Shown here piece after piece: positions 63,590 through 64,000 of a stretch of 64,000 bases of DNA. A model generated the notes under the pieces. The model had not been told where the DNA came from. It saw only the letters and a program-made list of their open reading frames with translations, and did not search any database. Origin of the DNA: Rhodobacter sp. SGA-6-6 (GTDB taxonomy: Bacteria; Pseudomonadota; Alphaproteobacteria; Rhodobacterales; Rhodobacteraceae); contig NZ_JAAKGP010000001.1 in the NCBI RefSeq assembly GCF_011043545.1, forward strand, positions 62,001-126,000, written 5' to 3'. Position 1 is the stretch's first letter, and the number at the start of each line of letters is the position of its first letter. A program made the position numbers and the translations under genes.

Positions 63590-64000
63590 TCATTCCGCAT
63601 GATGCGCAACCTCCATCCCGTGGGCGCCGCCCATCATCAGGCCGATCTGGTCCATGGTCAGGCCCTGAACCGGCACCGGCTTCGTCAGCCGCCCCTCGTT
63701 CAGCACCGCGAAATTGTCCGAGACCTCCAGCAGTTCGTCGAGGTCCTGGCTGATCACCACCACCGCGGCGCCTTCCGCCGCGCGGTCGAGGATCGCCTGC
63801 CGGATCGCCGCCGCGGCGGCGGCGTCCACCCCCCAGGTCGGTTGGTTGATCACGATCACCGAGGGCGACTGGTTCAACTCGCGCCCCATCAGGAACTTCT
63901 GCAGGTTGCCGCCCGACAGCGCCCGCGCCGCCACCTCCGGCCCCGGGGTGCGCACGTCGTATTCGGCGATCACCTCCTCGGCGAAGGCGCGGGTCTTGCC
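63590..64000 (-). CDS. BMP-type ABC transporter ATPase, partial (N-terminus beyond right edge)
   Basis: The last 136 residues are visible. ABC signature LSGGNLQKFLMGREL and Walker B-like VIVINQPTWGVD, then the switch region VVVISQDLDELLEVSDNFAVL show it is the second ATPase half of an RbsA-like double ATPase. The usual Asp-Glu of Walker B reads Asn-Gln here, as is common in this half of the family. It drives the two permeases downstream. Confidence 0.93.
   Translation of the reverse strand, partial: GKTRAFAEEVIAEYDVRTPGPEVAARALSGGNLQKFLMGRELNQSPSVIVINQPTWGVDAAAAAAIRQAILDRAAEGAAVVVISQDLDELLEVSDNFAVLNEGRLTKPVPVQGLTMDQIGLMMGGAHGMEVAHHAE

Overview
This 64 kb window is high-GC DNA from an alphaproteobacterium, most likely Rhodobacteraceae (Rhodobacter/Gemmobacter/Tabrizicola-like). 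Gene content supports this: a DUF1489 gene, a DUF1285 gene beside a MoxR/DUF58/DUF4159 operon, an NDUFS6-type zinc finger gene, a B12-dependent NrdJ, a Zur-znu locus and the short palindromes typical of that family. I found no tRNA, rRNA, CRISPR array, transposase or prophage. The window is chromosomal, ordinary in gene content, but rich in intergenic repeats.

Layout. 1-3616 (-): uncharacterised operon of a coiled-coil protein, a small membrane protein, a 375-residue unknown and an AAA ATPase cut by the left edge. 3830-5496 (-): panB-panC. 5659-9267: cupin, L,D-transpeptidase lipoprotein, small zinc-ribbon protein, P1-family peptidase, Mpo1-like protein. 9320-13812: dimethylglycine dehydrogenase-like enzyme, divergent from a DUF2946-like/PepSY pair. 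14075-17183: zinc uptake, zur-znuC-znuB (-) divergent from znuA (+) across a Zur box. 17478-19135: HemJ-like protein and a flavin amine oxidase. 19537-26272 (-): MoxR, DUF58, BatA/DUF4159 and a large membrane protein. 26566-27918: DUF1285 and hydroxypyruvate isomerase. 27923-30846 (-): secreted orthocaspase, beta-barrel protein, small secreted protein. 31201-35580 (+): zinc finger protein, DUF2459, polA, MmcQ-like. 35936-39153: YciI, HIT, a GT14-type glycosyltransferase and a divergent sulfotransferase. 39223-51310: ilvD and a purine (urate) degradation region with puuD, a LysR regulator, hiuH, a PuuE-UraD fusion, AllE, AllA and a urate/xanthine permease, interrupted by a DUF2125 gene and an alpha/beta hydrolase gene. 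51380-59903: cold shock protein, GNAT, nrdJ, DUF1489, GH25 lysozyme, AhpD-like protein, DUF938 methyltransferase, D-arginine dehydrogenase-like enzyme and sulfide:quinone oxidoreductase with a matching SqrR-type operator. 60374-64000 (-): BMP-type ABC transporter, right end cut.

How genes work together. The 41-51 kb region encodes most of the route urate to 5-hydroxyisourate to OHCU to allantoin to allantoate, then ureidoglycine to ureidoglycolate to glyoxylate plus urea. The allantoate amidohydrolase step is not in the window. The BMP transporter at the right end is of the nucleoside/purine class and may feed the same pathway.

The most striking signal is non-coding: eleven copies of a roughly 210 bp, four-stem repeat, none of them between divergent genes, with the same end always facing a stop codon, and with base changes in one stem compensated on the other side. 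A second family of 21 bp palindromes centred on TTTTCGGCGAAAA sits within 4-8 nt of stop codons. A third consists of GGATATTT-containing elements.
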